The translations under genes were made by a program, and so were the position numbers. Below, piece by piece: positions 37,391 to 49,800 of a stretch of 64,000 bases of DNA; positions within the stretch are counted from its first letter, which is position 1, and the number at the start of each line of letters is the position of its first letter. Location: NCBI GenBank assembly GCA_035578905.1, contig JAQJVL010000002.1, forward strand, positions 5,307,229-5,371,228, written 5' to 3'. The DNA comes from Stictocephala bisonia (lineage: Eukaryota > Arthropoda > Insecta > Hemiptera > Membracidae). Below the pieces are notes generated by a model. The model made no database searches, had not been told where the DNA came from, and was given only the letters and a program-made list of their open reading frames with translations.

Positions 37391-37575
37391 TATATTTATT
37401 TGTTGACATAAATGTTACCACATTTTTGCAAACATCTCAATCTTTGCAACCTCAACCTAAGAGTTCCTATACTACAAAGGCTGGTCTAATTTTGATATAC
37501 CAGTTCAGAATGTAATCAACTGTAAAAAAGGTTTTAGTTTCTTTCTATATGTTGCCATTAATGATTAATATTTAT

Positions 37576-37720
37576 TATCACAGTGAAGAAAAAGAAACAG
37601 AGGTCGCACCCAAGGCTGCACAGAATGAATGTTGATTAGTTAGTTCCCCAGTCCACTCGGCAAATGGCAGGGCCAGCACTGTTGTCTGTCACTTCCTTAT
37701 CCCCCCCCAAATCGTCTAGG

Positions 37721-37752
<32 letters not shown>

Positions 37753-37868
37753 ATATGTATGTATATATGTATATATAGATCTACATCAGTTGTAATCCAC
37801 TATAACTGCCACTGAGAAGTTCGATTCGGCTATAAGAAAGCGACCTCCGTTTATTTTTTCTGTGATTA
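37576..37868 (+). mobile_element. MITE family N (copy 4), with an internal AT microsatellite
   Basis: Starts atcacagtgaaga and ends ttctgtgatta. Blocks cagaggtcgcaccc, gcagggccagcac, gtaatccactataactgcc and aagaaagcgacctc match the other copies. An (AT)n/(ATGT)n microsatellite at about 37721-37778 has expanded inside it. Confidence 0.8.
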
Positions 37869-40800
37869 TTATACTAATAAACTTCCTATTATTGTTTTAA
37901 AATTCATCAAATTCAAGGGAATTTATTCAGTATACAAACAATATTGTTGGTATTTTTTTTTACTAACTATACATATTTGTATATTTTTATTAAAAAACAC
38001 TATTAAAATTGTTGTCTATTATTTAATACGGATTAAAAGTTCTTATTTTTTGTAATACCAAATCTTTTCTTAGAGTGGCTATCAGGATTGTATTTCACTG
38101 AATGAATTTGTTTTTTTTCTTAATATTTATTTCTTAGAATAATTTACAGTAATTGGAGTTTTTGGAAGACATATGTATAAAATTATGTAAGAGTCACAGT
38201 TTTTAGTTGCAACTAATAACTACAACTAGCTGCAACTAAATATATGACAATTCAAAAAATAATACAATTATTTAATAACATGAAACATTTAAATCCTTCT
38301 TCTCACGACATAAAACAAGAAAACAATTTCTAAGGGTACTTATTTATTTATATAATATTACCCTATAATATAAAAGGGGTATTTTTTTAATACGTTTGTA
38401 TTATCTAACATAAGATATTTTTTTAAAGAAAAAGACTTTTGAATTGTTCTGTATTTATACTACAGTATTGTGATATTATAAGTCAAAGATAAATAAAGGT
38501 GCGATTTCGTTCTCAAATATATTACCACAACCATAAAAATACAAAAAATATATATTAAAATATGGTTAAAATATTATTTATTTTAATAATACATTTAATA
38601 AAACATCACCAATTTCTACTAATAAAATGCTTCAAAAACAGATGATTGTTTCTGAAATAATAAACTATTTTAAACAATATCAATTCGATTATGTCTTTAG
38701 CAAACGATTAATAAATTTAAATGTTCAAATTTGATACTAATTTTAATATTTAAACTAAATTCGTAAAATAATGTGAAGAATAAAAATAATTCAAGTACCT
38801 AAAATTAGTTATAATGTTTTACAGAAAGTGTAGAACAATAAATTACAGTATGTAATAATTTATTGCAACTGCACTGTATCTAAGGTTAACAAAAGTATTT
38901 TAGTTTGGTACATAATTCAGTTAGTAAATATTACAAAACTATGTAATAAAAAATTGTTTTTAAAAATCATTGAAGTTTGTTTACTCTCAACAAAATATTA
39001 AAATTTTGGCAATTTTTTTATGTAACAATGACTCAGTTCTCCATTGTCACCCATTGTCAAAACTAATGTTATGATTGTTTGTTCCAAGTGTCTCAATTGG
39101 ATTTAATTAACAAGCTCCGATAACATTTTTAAAACTTAATCAAAGAAATACTTTACGGACCAATTAAAGACTACTTCGTTACTGAACCTAATGAAAGATA
39201 AATCGTCAACTTTCTGTCCTGACCTCGTCCTTTGTCCTTTCAGTCTTCTTCTTTCTGTGCTTTTTTACAACTTATTGCTTTCCTTCATTTATTTCTATCT
39301 TAATATCTAACAAAATAAATATAATAAATATAGTTTTTGTTTTTTTAAACGTCTAATTGTGTTTTTTGGGACAACCTTTTGTAATATTATAGTTTGTATT
39401 TAGAACAGATACATATTACGAGTAAAGTAATTTTTTTTATACATATTTTATGGTCATTTTGTGTTTCTAAACAACACCAGATATGCTGATAACATATTTT
39501 ACTTATGACGTAAATAAAAATATAAAAGACTAATGAAATATAATTATCGTAATTTGCCAGATATAATACAATTCTTAAAATGTGCATCAGGCCTCGTTGG
39601 TGCACTTATATAAAATAAGAAATTGAATACTTTATACTAACTAATTAAAATATTTTCAGGCAATACTTCTATCACATTGTACTAATCACTTAAATAAAAT
39701 AAAACCCCAAATATACGGAGGTCTCCTACAAATGTTGTTAAAAACCCCAGCAACTAATGAATTTAGCATGCTTTATAAAACATAGTTCAATCAAAAACAA
39801 ACTTTATTCTGAATTAAAACTGCTCATGTTAAAATTCATATATTAATAAAATCTTAGTTGTACATCCAGCACATATTTCCAGTCATAAATATAATAAAAA
39901 AACAACAATAAATTTGTGAATGTATCATTATATTTTATCAACTTACCTGTTACTAAATTTTATGTGTTATTACACAACTCCTTTATTATCTTCATCATTT
40001 ACTTTTTTAACTTTATTCTTTAAATTTAACCATGAAACTTTCTAATATAAAAGCATTCTAAGTAAAAATTGTTTGCTGGTTACTTTCCATAGTACATAAA
40101 ATATACACCAAAACAGTTACTGCGAAAAAGTAGAAGATGCTTTTATAAATCTACTTTAGTCGATGATTCTTTTTAGCACGTTTATAAATATGAGGAAAAT
40201 GCCAATTTAATATAAAAAAAACCATTGGAGTTAATTAAATGTAATACCATGGACCAAACTCAAGGGAGCAAATATTATGGGAAACGGTGAAACAGAACCT
40301 AAAATAAATGAAAAATATAAATTTCCTTTTAAAAAGAATGATGATGGTTTTGAATGCTACCCTCCTAACAATACAACATATTTTTATCCAGCTAAAAATC
40401 TAAAAGCTAAAAAAAAAACAAAAACTAAAAGCTAAAAAACAGAAGTAATAAAGTTAAAATCTGATCTGTATCCAACCAAAGCAAAGATTTGCAAGTTAAT
40501 AATTGCTTACTTTTAAAAACCGCATATTTATCATTGTTTGTCAAAATTTGAAATGTGACATTAGTTACTATAGTGAAATTAATTATAGATTAATATCACC
40601 TGTATTTAATATGGTTATAGTTGCCTTTAACTTCTTGATTATATGCTACAGACAGAATTCTTTTTTAGTGTAAGAATAATTTTTGTTTAATAGAAATAAA
40701 CTTTGGAGATTTGTTTAACAGAATTTAATCGTTAAAATTTAATATTGTATACTTAAGCTTTAAGGAAACCAAAGTTTAAAGTATGAATAAAAAGAATTTT

Positions 40801-41457
40801 CAAATTCATATATTCGTGTTTAGAGTTAGTTAATATCAGTCAATTTTCTATCTAAATTGTAAAATTTTATAATAAATGCTAATATTTTTGTTTACCAGAA
40901 AAATATTACCATTCTAAAATATTCCCTAAATATTTTTGAAAAATTTAAATTTATTTTGAACCTTTTTATTTTAGCTAAATTTAATAAAGTAAAAGGGAGT
41001 TTTCAAGTAATTAGGTTCAAATGTGAAATAAATATTTATAGTTCTTTTTATGTTTGTAAACCTTCACAGGGTATAATTACCAAAACAAACAAATTCAATA
41101 AAATTTAAACTCTTTTCAATGTTTTAGAAAACTTAATCCTATGTCCTCTTTAAAGGAATCAATCTTCACAGTTAAACATGAATTTACAACAAAATTACTT
41201 TAAATTTAAATTAGAACATGCCAGTAACACATGTTCATTTAATTTTATTCAGTTTAAATACAGTACATATAATTTTCGTAATGGTCGAATGCAAAGATAG
41301 GACACATTAGGAAAATTCTTTTTGGGTCGTTGATGGGAAAATCAACTATTCATGATAAATTGTCATGGGGTAGCGATAGTATTATATCCAAGTACACATA
41401 TAACTTTATGTTATTTATATGAGAGTGAAAGGACCCTCTGAAACACTTATGTTGCAG
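37869..41457. other. Intronic stretch before module 1
   Basis: Very AT-rich with no exon recognised. GC content rises only at about 41400, next to the module 1 acceptor. Confidence 0.55.
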
Positions 41458-42202
41458 TCCCATCACAGCAATGACCAAGTATGGGATGGCGGAGTACAGA
41501 GACGGGTCACTGGTGCCGGTCTGCCTCACCCAAGCTCTCACCTTCTGGCCAACGGCCTTCTTCCTGATGATCATCTCGCTCTTCTTCCTCCTTCCCCTGG
41601 TCGTGCTGATCGTGTTGTATGCCGTGATCGCCCGACACCTGATGGCCGACCCCCAGACCTGCTCCACTAGTGATTCGTGTAACAAACGAGCACGCCGCCA
41701 GGTCGTCATGATGCTGGGCACCGTGGTCCTCTCCTTCTTCCTCTGTCTACTTCCCTTCCGCGTCATCACCCTCTGGATCGTCATCCACCCCAACAGCCTC
41801 CACAATCTTGGTGTCGAACGGTACTACATCTTTCTCTACTTTTCCCGGATCATGCAGTACACCAACTCCGCTGTCAATCCTATCTTGTACAACCTGATGT
41901 CTTCCAAGTTCCGACATGGGTTTCAGAGTCTCTGCGGATGTCGCCGGCGAGGCCGAAGACCCCTCTTGCTCCGACATGCCATGACCCTAACCACTACCTT
42001 GTCCCAATCGTCTACCCGTACCCATCACTACCGCGCCTCCCCCGATCTCTCCTGGAGGTCTTCTTCCATCGATTCCAGAGGACCCATCTGTAGCGCCAAC
42101 GGTTCCTTCAGGAAGAACGTTATACTCAGGTCGTCCCTGATGAAGAGAGACTCCGACCTCCAGGCTAAGATTGAGAACAGTGTGCCGGAGAGTTACGTGT
42201 AG
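41458..42202 (+). CDS. ETHR: ETHR alternative 3' module 1 (single terminal exon: TM4 end to C-terminus)
   Basis: This terminal exon encodes about 247 residues after the shared Ser and stops at TAG 42200-42202. It starts after atgttgcag; the first T completes AG|T (Ser), followed by Pro-Ile. In order it holds extracellular loop 2 with the disulfide Cys (LVPVCLTQ, about residue 22), TM5 (about 30-55), a short third loop, TM6 (about 78-105, with CLLPFR where most class A receptors have CWxP), and TM7/helix 8 with SAVNPILYNLMSSKFR. The roughly 85-residue tail has Cys residues just after helix 8 (LCGCRRRGRR, possible palmitoylation), many Ser/Arg, and ends ESYV. Splicing from 31582 removes 9,875 bp. 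It is paralogous along its whole length to module 2, so the two are best read as mutually exclusive 3' ends of one gene. Which corresponds to ETHR-A or ETHR-B cannot be decided here. A tandem receptor duplication is the alternative, but module 1 has no TM1-3 exons of its own nearby. Confidence 0.88.
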
Positions 42203-42900
42203 GCAGGGCGAGTGCCCGGACTCCGCCTCACGGTTGGCGTCATGTGATAGTGAGATGACATTCCTTTTTGCTCTTGCAATTATGTTATTTTGTTTTAGTC
42301 AGTTTGTTTTTGTAAGGTAACTCCTCACTGCTCTAAGCGAGAGTATTTGGAATTGACGATGAAACAGAAAAGTATACTAAAATTAGTATCTAAATGTTAA
42401 TAAATGTAACGCTTGATCATTTATTATCGGTATTTTTTTCACTAAAAGAATTTTTGTACTTTTTATTCAATGTCCAATCACTTTTATTGTAATTTAATTA
42501 AACAATTTTTACATTTTCTATATTGCATTATTACATGCGATTAATTCAAATTTCTATTTTATTTCTCTTTTACTTAACGTATCATGAGGTAGACACTTAA
42601 AAAAATTAATAAGTGTTATTATTGAAAATGAATTCTTCTGTAGTTGAAATTGAATCTTTTTTCTTTAATTAGTGATAACAATTAGTTGTTACATTTGTTT
42701 TGGATGTCATTGTACTTAACCATTAATAAACTTGCTTTATTTTAATGAAAATGACAAAATATTACATAATTCCAGACGAATTCGTCCATTTTTAATCTTA
42801 TACACAAAACAGAATTACGAAATTCCTTCAACTGATCAAAATAAAGAATGTTTTAATAATAATGAATTGTTACGATTGTTTGCCATCTCAACCAGTTGAA
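42203..42900 (+). other. ETHR: Probable 3' UTR and flank of ETHR module 1
   Basis: GC content drops sharply after the TAG stop. AATAAA hexamers occur at 42399-42404 and 42725-42730 and are candidate poly(A) signals for the module 1 transcript. Using one of them would end the transcript before module 2 and make the two modules mutually exclusive. The choice of signal is inference. Confidence 0.45.
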
Positions 42901-45900
42901 CTTCTTACAAGAAAGTGTCATAACATTACTATTCCTGTACAAAAAGTGTTAACAAATATTATATTTTGTAGCTATGGACTTATTTTACGCTGCTCTGATG
43001 CGTTGTTTTTGCTAGATTAAATTATTGTACATTACATATTGATAAAAATTAACAAATAATTTGTCAGACAACGTTATTTCGACACAATATACATGTATAT
43101 TATTAATGTAGTTTATATAATATGTACTATATAGTACATATATTGTAGTGACAAATTTCAGTAAACCAGTTTAAGGATGGTTCCTTTCCTTTTAAAATCC
43201 CTTTGGTCTGAAGATGTAAAATTAGTTTTATAGAAATCTATTGTTATAATATATTCTTAGATTGTCCTTACATTGAATTTATTATACCGTAGTAAATTTA
43301 TAATAACATAATTATTTAAGCACAATTTTGTAATTTGATATTTTACAGAAAACATTAAATATTAAATGATTCCAGTCTACATATAAATCCCATATTTAAA
43401 AAATTAAACAGTAAAATTAAGGAAAACTAAATAGTTGTGTAAAATGGTAATTTTCTTGTATCATATCTGTAAAATAATAGTATAATTACTGTACTATTAT
43501 TTTTCAGTTAAAATACTGTTACTTAAATAATAAAGAGTATTATTTAAATTAAGTGATAAGTATTATAGTAACAATAACTTATGTGTCGTGTCTGTAACTA
43601 TTGTGTCTTACACAGAGATATTTTCACATTGTTATTGTAAGCTATTATATTCACTTAAGTGTTTTTAATTGTGTTTCCGATATTGGAACACCACTTTTCC
43701 TACGTATTTGTGTCCTTAGCTAGTAATAAATTTAATAACTTATTGTACATAGTAGATGAGATGTAACAAAAGCCTGCCTACTCATGGATAGTATTTATTT
43801 TAGAGCAGTATTTTTGAATTGCAAGACTGTTTAGATTAAGTTAGTATATTTTGTACCAATTAGATGTCATTGAGTGTTTCCTGGCCGACAATAATCGTTA
43901 CATCGGTTGCAGACAATAATCGGAACAAGCAGGTTGACTAAAACAACAGATGCAAACTTTTGGAGCGTTTCATTCCTTCAGCACGAAGATCAAACTAAAC
44001 TACAACTAACCCAAAACGTATTTTTATATAACAAATATTTTTTTTAATTCAATAAAATGATTAATAAACTGTAAAAATCAAATTTCCGTGGTAAAATATG
44101 CGAATAAACGTATACAATCCTAGATCTTAGGTTTCTAGATATATACCTGAATGTCATGTTTGACCATGATTTCAATGTAATTTATATTGAATTTCTGCTC
44201 AAATATGAAAATGAGGTATATTCGTTGAAACAACAAATGTTGAACTAAGTGTAATTAACGAGAAAGTAGAAGTAAAACGGAAGTAACACGCTATCTCACG
44301 AAGGCGTTCGTTTCGGTTCGGCCATCATCGGCTTACTATCCTAGTTCAGACGAGAATACCCGAATTTTCCCGAGTTTGATGATTTATATTAAATTTGCAA
44401 TTTCTTTCCTTTTGCAGATCTAAAACTTATGCTTTCACGCAAAGAAAATGGTGGACGTTTGGAATATTAATTTAACTTATTTTGGTTAGATTAAATTACC
44501 AGGTAGTTTTACTTAAATTGCTATCTTTTCATGTCATTTTTCATTGAAAGGGGATGGTCCTAATATTCCTTGTCGTAATATAATCAGAAATAAATTGAGT
44601 ATGCCTTATAAATGTGATATTTTTTATTTTAGAGAAGAGTGGATTTGAGAAAAATTGAGTAGATAGTGGCCGTTATGCTTTATATAGATTAGTTTATATA
44701 TTTTAGAGGTTGAAATTCGATATTTACATTCGAATATATTGTTTAAATGACCTTCTTACATTTAAACGATCGTAAATCAATCAACCTCTCCAAGACATTG
44801 CTGTTGATGCTACAATAATGTCCAAAATTAACTTCATACTAAAAATATTGTGGATCTTCAGGATGAAACACCGCTTATTATATAATCAGTAATCCACAGT
44901 GATTTTATCTATAGTTTGGATTAAAATAATATGTTCACTGGTAAATCATTGCATGAACTTAATAAGAACTGCCATTAAATTAAGCATTTTAAGATATCTC
45001 TATAAAATAGATAAAAGTAATTAAGTTTAAACAGTTTAACTACTTTCTTTTCATTTATTTTTTTGTCAACCAAAAGGTTTATTATATGGTACGTAATTAT
45101 TTAAAGGCATCTAGCAATTATTCCAGATAATACATTGTTTTGAATTTGTAGTATTCAAAATACTACATTATGTTTTCAGCCACATTTTAGTTCTGTAATA
45201 TATAGCCTATATCTTTTTTGGAAAGAATCTGAAGTGTCAAAATATAAGCCAAAGAATATAAATATAGATACTACTTAATTATATGTTTTTAAATATTCAT
45301 GTAATGTCAACAGATATTTACAAAATAAATACTAGTCTACTCTAACAACGGTGATGTTCATTATCCTGTATCCACATCTTACAATATTTATAATATATAA
45401 TTAATCAAGAAGTAAGTTGCTTTCTTATATTGAAATTTAAGATTTATTTTTAATAGAACAACATGTGAAACTATCCACATAATGATAACCTATGTTCCTT
45501 ATTTTGTTTGTAACAAAAATAAAAACAAGGATTTTTTTTTATTTTTCTTCTTTAAATTTAACGTAAACTATTAATTATTAAAAAAAAAAACTACTTCACC
45601 AATATCGATTTCCTGCAAAGTAATTTTAATTTTCCATTATTTAAGTTACTTTAAAAATGTTATTATAAATTTTTATGATCTTCCAAAAAAAGAGGAATAA
45701 AGGGTAGTTTATGAAATGATTTGTTACAATAATACCAAATTCCATGTTTCTCAAATTCCTATTACTGTGTTCGAAGAATCAGGACTTGCCCTACTCGTTT
45801 ACTTGCAGGTAAGTAGAAATCTGTACTTCTGAAGTAATACATAATTTATGGTAAGATAATATATTTAAGTTAATCACTAATTAATAAATAACATACGGTG

Positions 45901-46420
45901 CTGTGAAAGAGACCCAAAAGCATCACGTGTAACATAAAACCACATCTAAACAAGATTAAATGCTGAGAAAGCATAAAGATTGGAGAGGTGCACAAAGGGT
46001 GTCAGGAAAACCCGGATGTACGCTTATTTCCCTAAATTCCTGTTGTACGCTTTCTTCGTGACGCCGGCCTGATTTGAACCTGCACTGTCTCTAAGCAAGG
46101 CTCCAAGTACTGAAGCCGAAGACTGCCCGGCCATCAGCGTGCCTAATATTTGGTATGGTTGGCCTTTGTTTGGCAACTTCTTTGGTATAACCACTCTTAA
46201 GACGCCACATATTTAATCCTCGTGTTATTTAAATGTTTGAACACATCTTTTGTACTCTCTATTCTCTATCATAATTTATAACTGGCAGAAGTACATAACA
46301 TGTTTTAACGAATATTTACGTTTTTATCGATGTAAATTTCGATGTCAACTCCTCTGCCTTGTTTTGTAATGGAGGTTAGCTAATGCAATAGTAGTATCCA
46401 CAGTTTGATCTAAAGACAAA
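42901..46420. other. Noncoding stretch between the two ETHR modules
   Basis: AT-rich, with no exon recognised. A SINE-like patch lies on the minus strand at about 46055-46140 (ggccgggcagtcttcggctt, B-box-like aggttcaaatc). If module 2 is spliced from the shared exon, this is intron. Confidence 0.5.
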
Positions 46421-46424
46421 ATAA

Positions 46425-46985
46425 CCAACAATTTGCATGGAAGTTCATTGCCTAATTAACACACCACTATGTACCATCCATCCACGGCTGCTCATTATGG
46501 CACTAACAATATCATCACCAATCTCCCTAGTAACTAGAACATTAAAATTTTAAAGGGAGCTTTACCAACACCACCCAACTATGTACCATCCCTCTACACA
46601 AGACATTGCCCACTATAAAGTCCTGGCATGTAGCCAAACGGCAGCACTTAAGACAATAACAGTATCATCACCATTTCCACTAGTACACGAGACAATAACA
46701 GTTTGCAGGGAGGTTCACTAACACCACCCAACTATGTACCATCCCTCTACACAAGACATTGGCCTCTATGAAGTCCCGGCATGTATCAAACGACTGCCTA
46801 TTTGACAGTAACAGTATCATCACCATTTCCACTAGTACACGGGACAATAACAGTTTGCAGGGAGGTTCACAAACACCACCCAACTATGTACCATCCCTCT
46901 ATACTGACATTGGCCTCTATTTAGTCCTGGCATATAGCCAAGGACTACCCTTTATGACAGTAACAATATAATCACCATTTTCATC
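46425..46985. repeat. Tandem repeat, about 152-bp unit, 3-4 copies
   Basis: The landmark actatgtaccatcc recurs at about 46467, 46579, 46732 and 46884. The last three copies are spaced about 152-153 bp and share aacaccacccaactatgtac, tagtcctggcat and cagtatcatcaccatttcca. The first copy is shorter and more diverged. Opposite-strand frames of about 70 codons are repeat-derived. Confidence 0.88.
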
Positions 46986-47136
46986 CTCGCCTTAGTTGAA
47001 TTAAAATACAACCATTTTCTCCTTACAGTAATGATGCGATTTTAACCTCCGAAAACTATTCCTACTTAACTGGAATGTAAAAACATTTAATTAGCCTTTT
47101 TAAATGTATAAACTAGTTCACGTTAGGGCTACTATT

Positions 47137-47343
47137 TTAATAAATTTAATGATAAATATAATGAAGTACCCTTTTATTCATTTTTATAAAAATACATGAT
47201 CGGTTTCGGCTCTTAGGCCATCTTCAGATTGTAATGTAAAATATTTATAATCTGAAGATGGATGAAGAGCCGAAACCGGTCATGTATTTGTACAAAAATG
47301 ACTAAAAAGGGTACTTCATTATATTTATCATTAAATTTAGTAA
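47137..47343. mobile_element. 207-bp palindromic MITE
   Basis: Arms of about 93 bp: taatgataaatataatgaag, acatgatcggtttcggctct and atcttcagatt on the left, with their complements on the right (aatctgaagatg, agagccgaaaccggtcatgt, cttcattatatttatcatta). The spacer is about 20 bases. Confidence 0.87.
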
Positions 47344-48019
47344 AAACGTTTATTTATCTCTGGTGTTTGCATAGCTATCTCTAATAAAAACCAAATTTCA
47401 AAATTATAAGACACCTGGAAGTGGGCAAATATTTATTTAAGTGATTGAGTCAGTCAGTGATCCCGTTTCAGCTTTATATAGAAAAAATGAAACAACAAAA
47501 CAACTTCATGATAAATTAGTTTCCGGCCCGAATTACAAACACATAATTAGTTGTTTATTTTTAGGGAAGTCCTAGTTTAAATAGGCTATAAACTTACGCT
47601 ATATTTTCTAATTTTTATTTATTTACTAACTAATGATCATATTTCAGTGTTATTAAAAGCTAAATTTATTACTATTATGACTAGAAAAACTAAATGGCAC
47701 TATTAATTTTGTAAAATTGTTTAGAATTTAGTTGAAAAATCTCTTTAAAAAAATAAAAATTTACTGGTTTTGACAATATTAATGTGGCCATCCTGAAACA
47801 TGTAATTGAGTTATTTCTCCAATTAGACTCATGACAGGTTCTCTTCACAATGACTCTTGCGGGAAACATTTCCAAAATTTAGAGATTCTTCCTCTACCAC
47901 CAGCTTACTTTGTTCCAGTCTTTACTTTTTGTGAAGTCAAATTATGAGAGATTTTCTAACATTAATTACACACACTGCTTTATTATTACTATTATAGTAG
48001 AAAAATTTCCATTTTGCAG

Positions 48020-48154
48020 TATCCTATTCATCGAACAACTTTTCTGGAAAAGTCCCTTTTTTACTCCTTTGTAAGACTATACAATCATCCATCAGTTGAG
48101 TTAAAAGGCCTGGATGATTATAGGATGTTTAAGAAGAGACTCTTTAAATATTAA
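48020..48154 (+). pseudogene. LINE remnant: C-terminal end of a retrotransposon ORF2
   Basis: An open stretch without a start codon reads YPIHRTTFLEKSLF, then SFVRLYNHPSVELKGL and MFKKRLFKY followed by TAA. This is the typical end of a LINE reverse-transcriptase protein of the Jockey/CR1 type (a 'ffshr.lrlwN.LP.ei....s...Fk..l' pattern known from the family). Upstream domains are absent. It is a 5'-truncated insertion, separate from the one at 48405. Confidence 0.6.
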
Positions 48155-48404
48155 TCTTAAACTGTTACAATGTCTCAGACTACCTGAATTCCACGTCGGG
48201 ACGGCTGGCTTACCAGTAGCGAAAACTGCTTATTTGGTGTATATATTTTTAGCTGCTCATCCATGTTTGTTATATATTTATTGAAGTACCCAAATATTGT
48301 TTTATTTCACTGTTGTAACTTGACAAGTCATCTGCCTAGCTATATTTTAGCGTATAAGGTGTCTTTATTTATTATACATAAATTTGAAAAAAATAAAAAT
48401 TCTA

Positions 48405-49800
48405 ATTATTATCATAAATAAAATTTTCAATGAAGGCGTCTTTCCTGAAAAGTTAAAACTTAGCGTTGTGATACCGATTCTAAAAAAACAAACTTCTTTT
48501 AAATTGGACAATCTGAGACCAATCAGCCTGTTATCAGTATCTCTAAGTTGTTTGAGAAATTAATTCTCATAAGACTTGATAGATACTTGAACTCTTTGAA
48601 TTATTTTAGTAGTAAACATATGGGTTTGTTAAAGGTACATCTACCGAAGACGCATTGTTTTCAGTGATTGAGAGAATATATGATATAACAAATTAAAATC
48701 CACTGGTTTGTTTATTGATTTCAAAAAAGCTTTTAATCTGGTTGATCACCAAATACTTTTATAAAAACTTGAGCTTTTGGGTATTAGGGGTAACATTCTG
48801 TCCTGGTTTAAAAGCTTCTTAATAGGAAGAAAACAAATCGTAAAAATCAACAGTGTGCTTAGTGACTCTCTATAAGTACAATTTGGAATCCACAAGGATC
48901 CGAATTATCTGTTAAACTATTTCTCATTTTCATGAATGACTTGCTATAACTTCCATTTCATGGGTGCGTCAGCGCTTTTGCGGATGTTGTTGCATTGTTT
49001 TATTCTGTAAAAGATTCTGAATCAATTGGTAATTTCATAAACGTTGACCTTCTTTTATTGTGATAGTGGTGTATAATCAAGAAAATGCAAGTAAATAGTA
49101 ACAAATCTTATTTCGTTAGTTTTGATGTTATTGGTTTCAACATTCCCTTCCCACTGACATACCATTTGCCTTCGTGTGACTTAGTTACATGTAACTGTGA
49201 GCCTCTGAAGCAGGTTCAACATTTTAAATATTTGAGCATCATTCTTGATGAAAAATTAACTTTTGGAAATCATGTAACTCAGCTCCATTTTAAAATAAGA
49301 ACTTCTATTAGGAAATGTTATTTCTTGAGAAATGTTTATGTTACTCAAATTCTGCGCACTCTTTATTTCACTTTGAACAATTCAAAGATTCAATATGGTT
49401 TGATATGTTAGGATGGCTCTTACAAAACTTAAATTAACAGGATGAGAGTAACACAAAATATTTTTTACTTACTATCTTCAAGAAGAGTAGACGTGTGAGC
49501 TCTTTCACCCTTTATAAATATTTAAATGTCCTTCCCATCCAACACCTTTTCATTTTCGATATTTTAAGGTTTTTTTGCATTAGGTTTGGTATTTGAGAGA
49601 CACCTTTAACTATATTTTATTGTACAACATTTGCTATAAGTGGTCTATTAAAATTGCCCAAAGTGAATAAATCAATTTTCAAACGTTCTTTTCAGTATTT
49701 AGGGCCTAATTTTTTTAGTAACATTCCTAATGATACAAGAAATATTACTTCCTTGAGACTTTTTGCAAAACTCTTTCTAACTGGTTATTGATAATCCAGA
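48405..49800 (+). pseudogene. Decayed LINE reverse-transcriptase (non-LTR retrotransposon)
   Basis: Conserved reverse-transcriptase blocks appear in order but in shifted frames. They are NEGVFPEKLKLSVVIPILKK and LRPISLLSV (48425-48540), IDFKKAFNLVDHQ (about 48715-48755), LFLIFMNDL (about 48920-48945), FADVVALFYS (48977-49006), then a 108-codon open part (49085-49411, with FKYLSIILDEKLTFGNHV), and QYLGPNFFSNIPNDTRN near 49695. The catalytic FADD/YADD box has become FADV (second Asp lost). Several stops and frameshifts interrupt it, so it is dead. It lies in the long intron before module 2, on the same strand. Confidence 0.82.

Larger units (their letters stand above)
31583..41457 (+). other. 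ETHR: ETHR intron before module 1
   Basis: A GT...AG intron of 9,875 bp joining the shared exon (donor gtaccc) to module 1 (acceptor atgttgcag). It contains a dispersed repeat (32.2-32.7 kb), two copies of a four-copy MITE (34.6 and 37.6 kb), a SINE-like element (35.8 kb) and a large foldback element (36.5-37.4 kb). No other coding exon was recognised. The acceptor has a poor polypyrimidine tract: the 30 bases before it are purine-rich (gagtgaaaggacc). Confidence 0.75.

Noticed and set aside
41350..41977. Minus-strand frames of 151 and 76 codons opposite module 1
   Set aside because: They are antisense shadows of the GC-rich coding exon, with no domain of their own.
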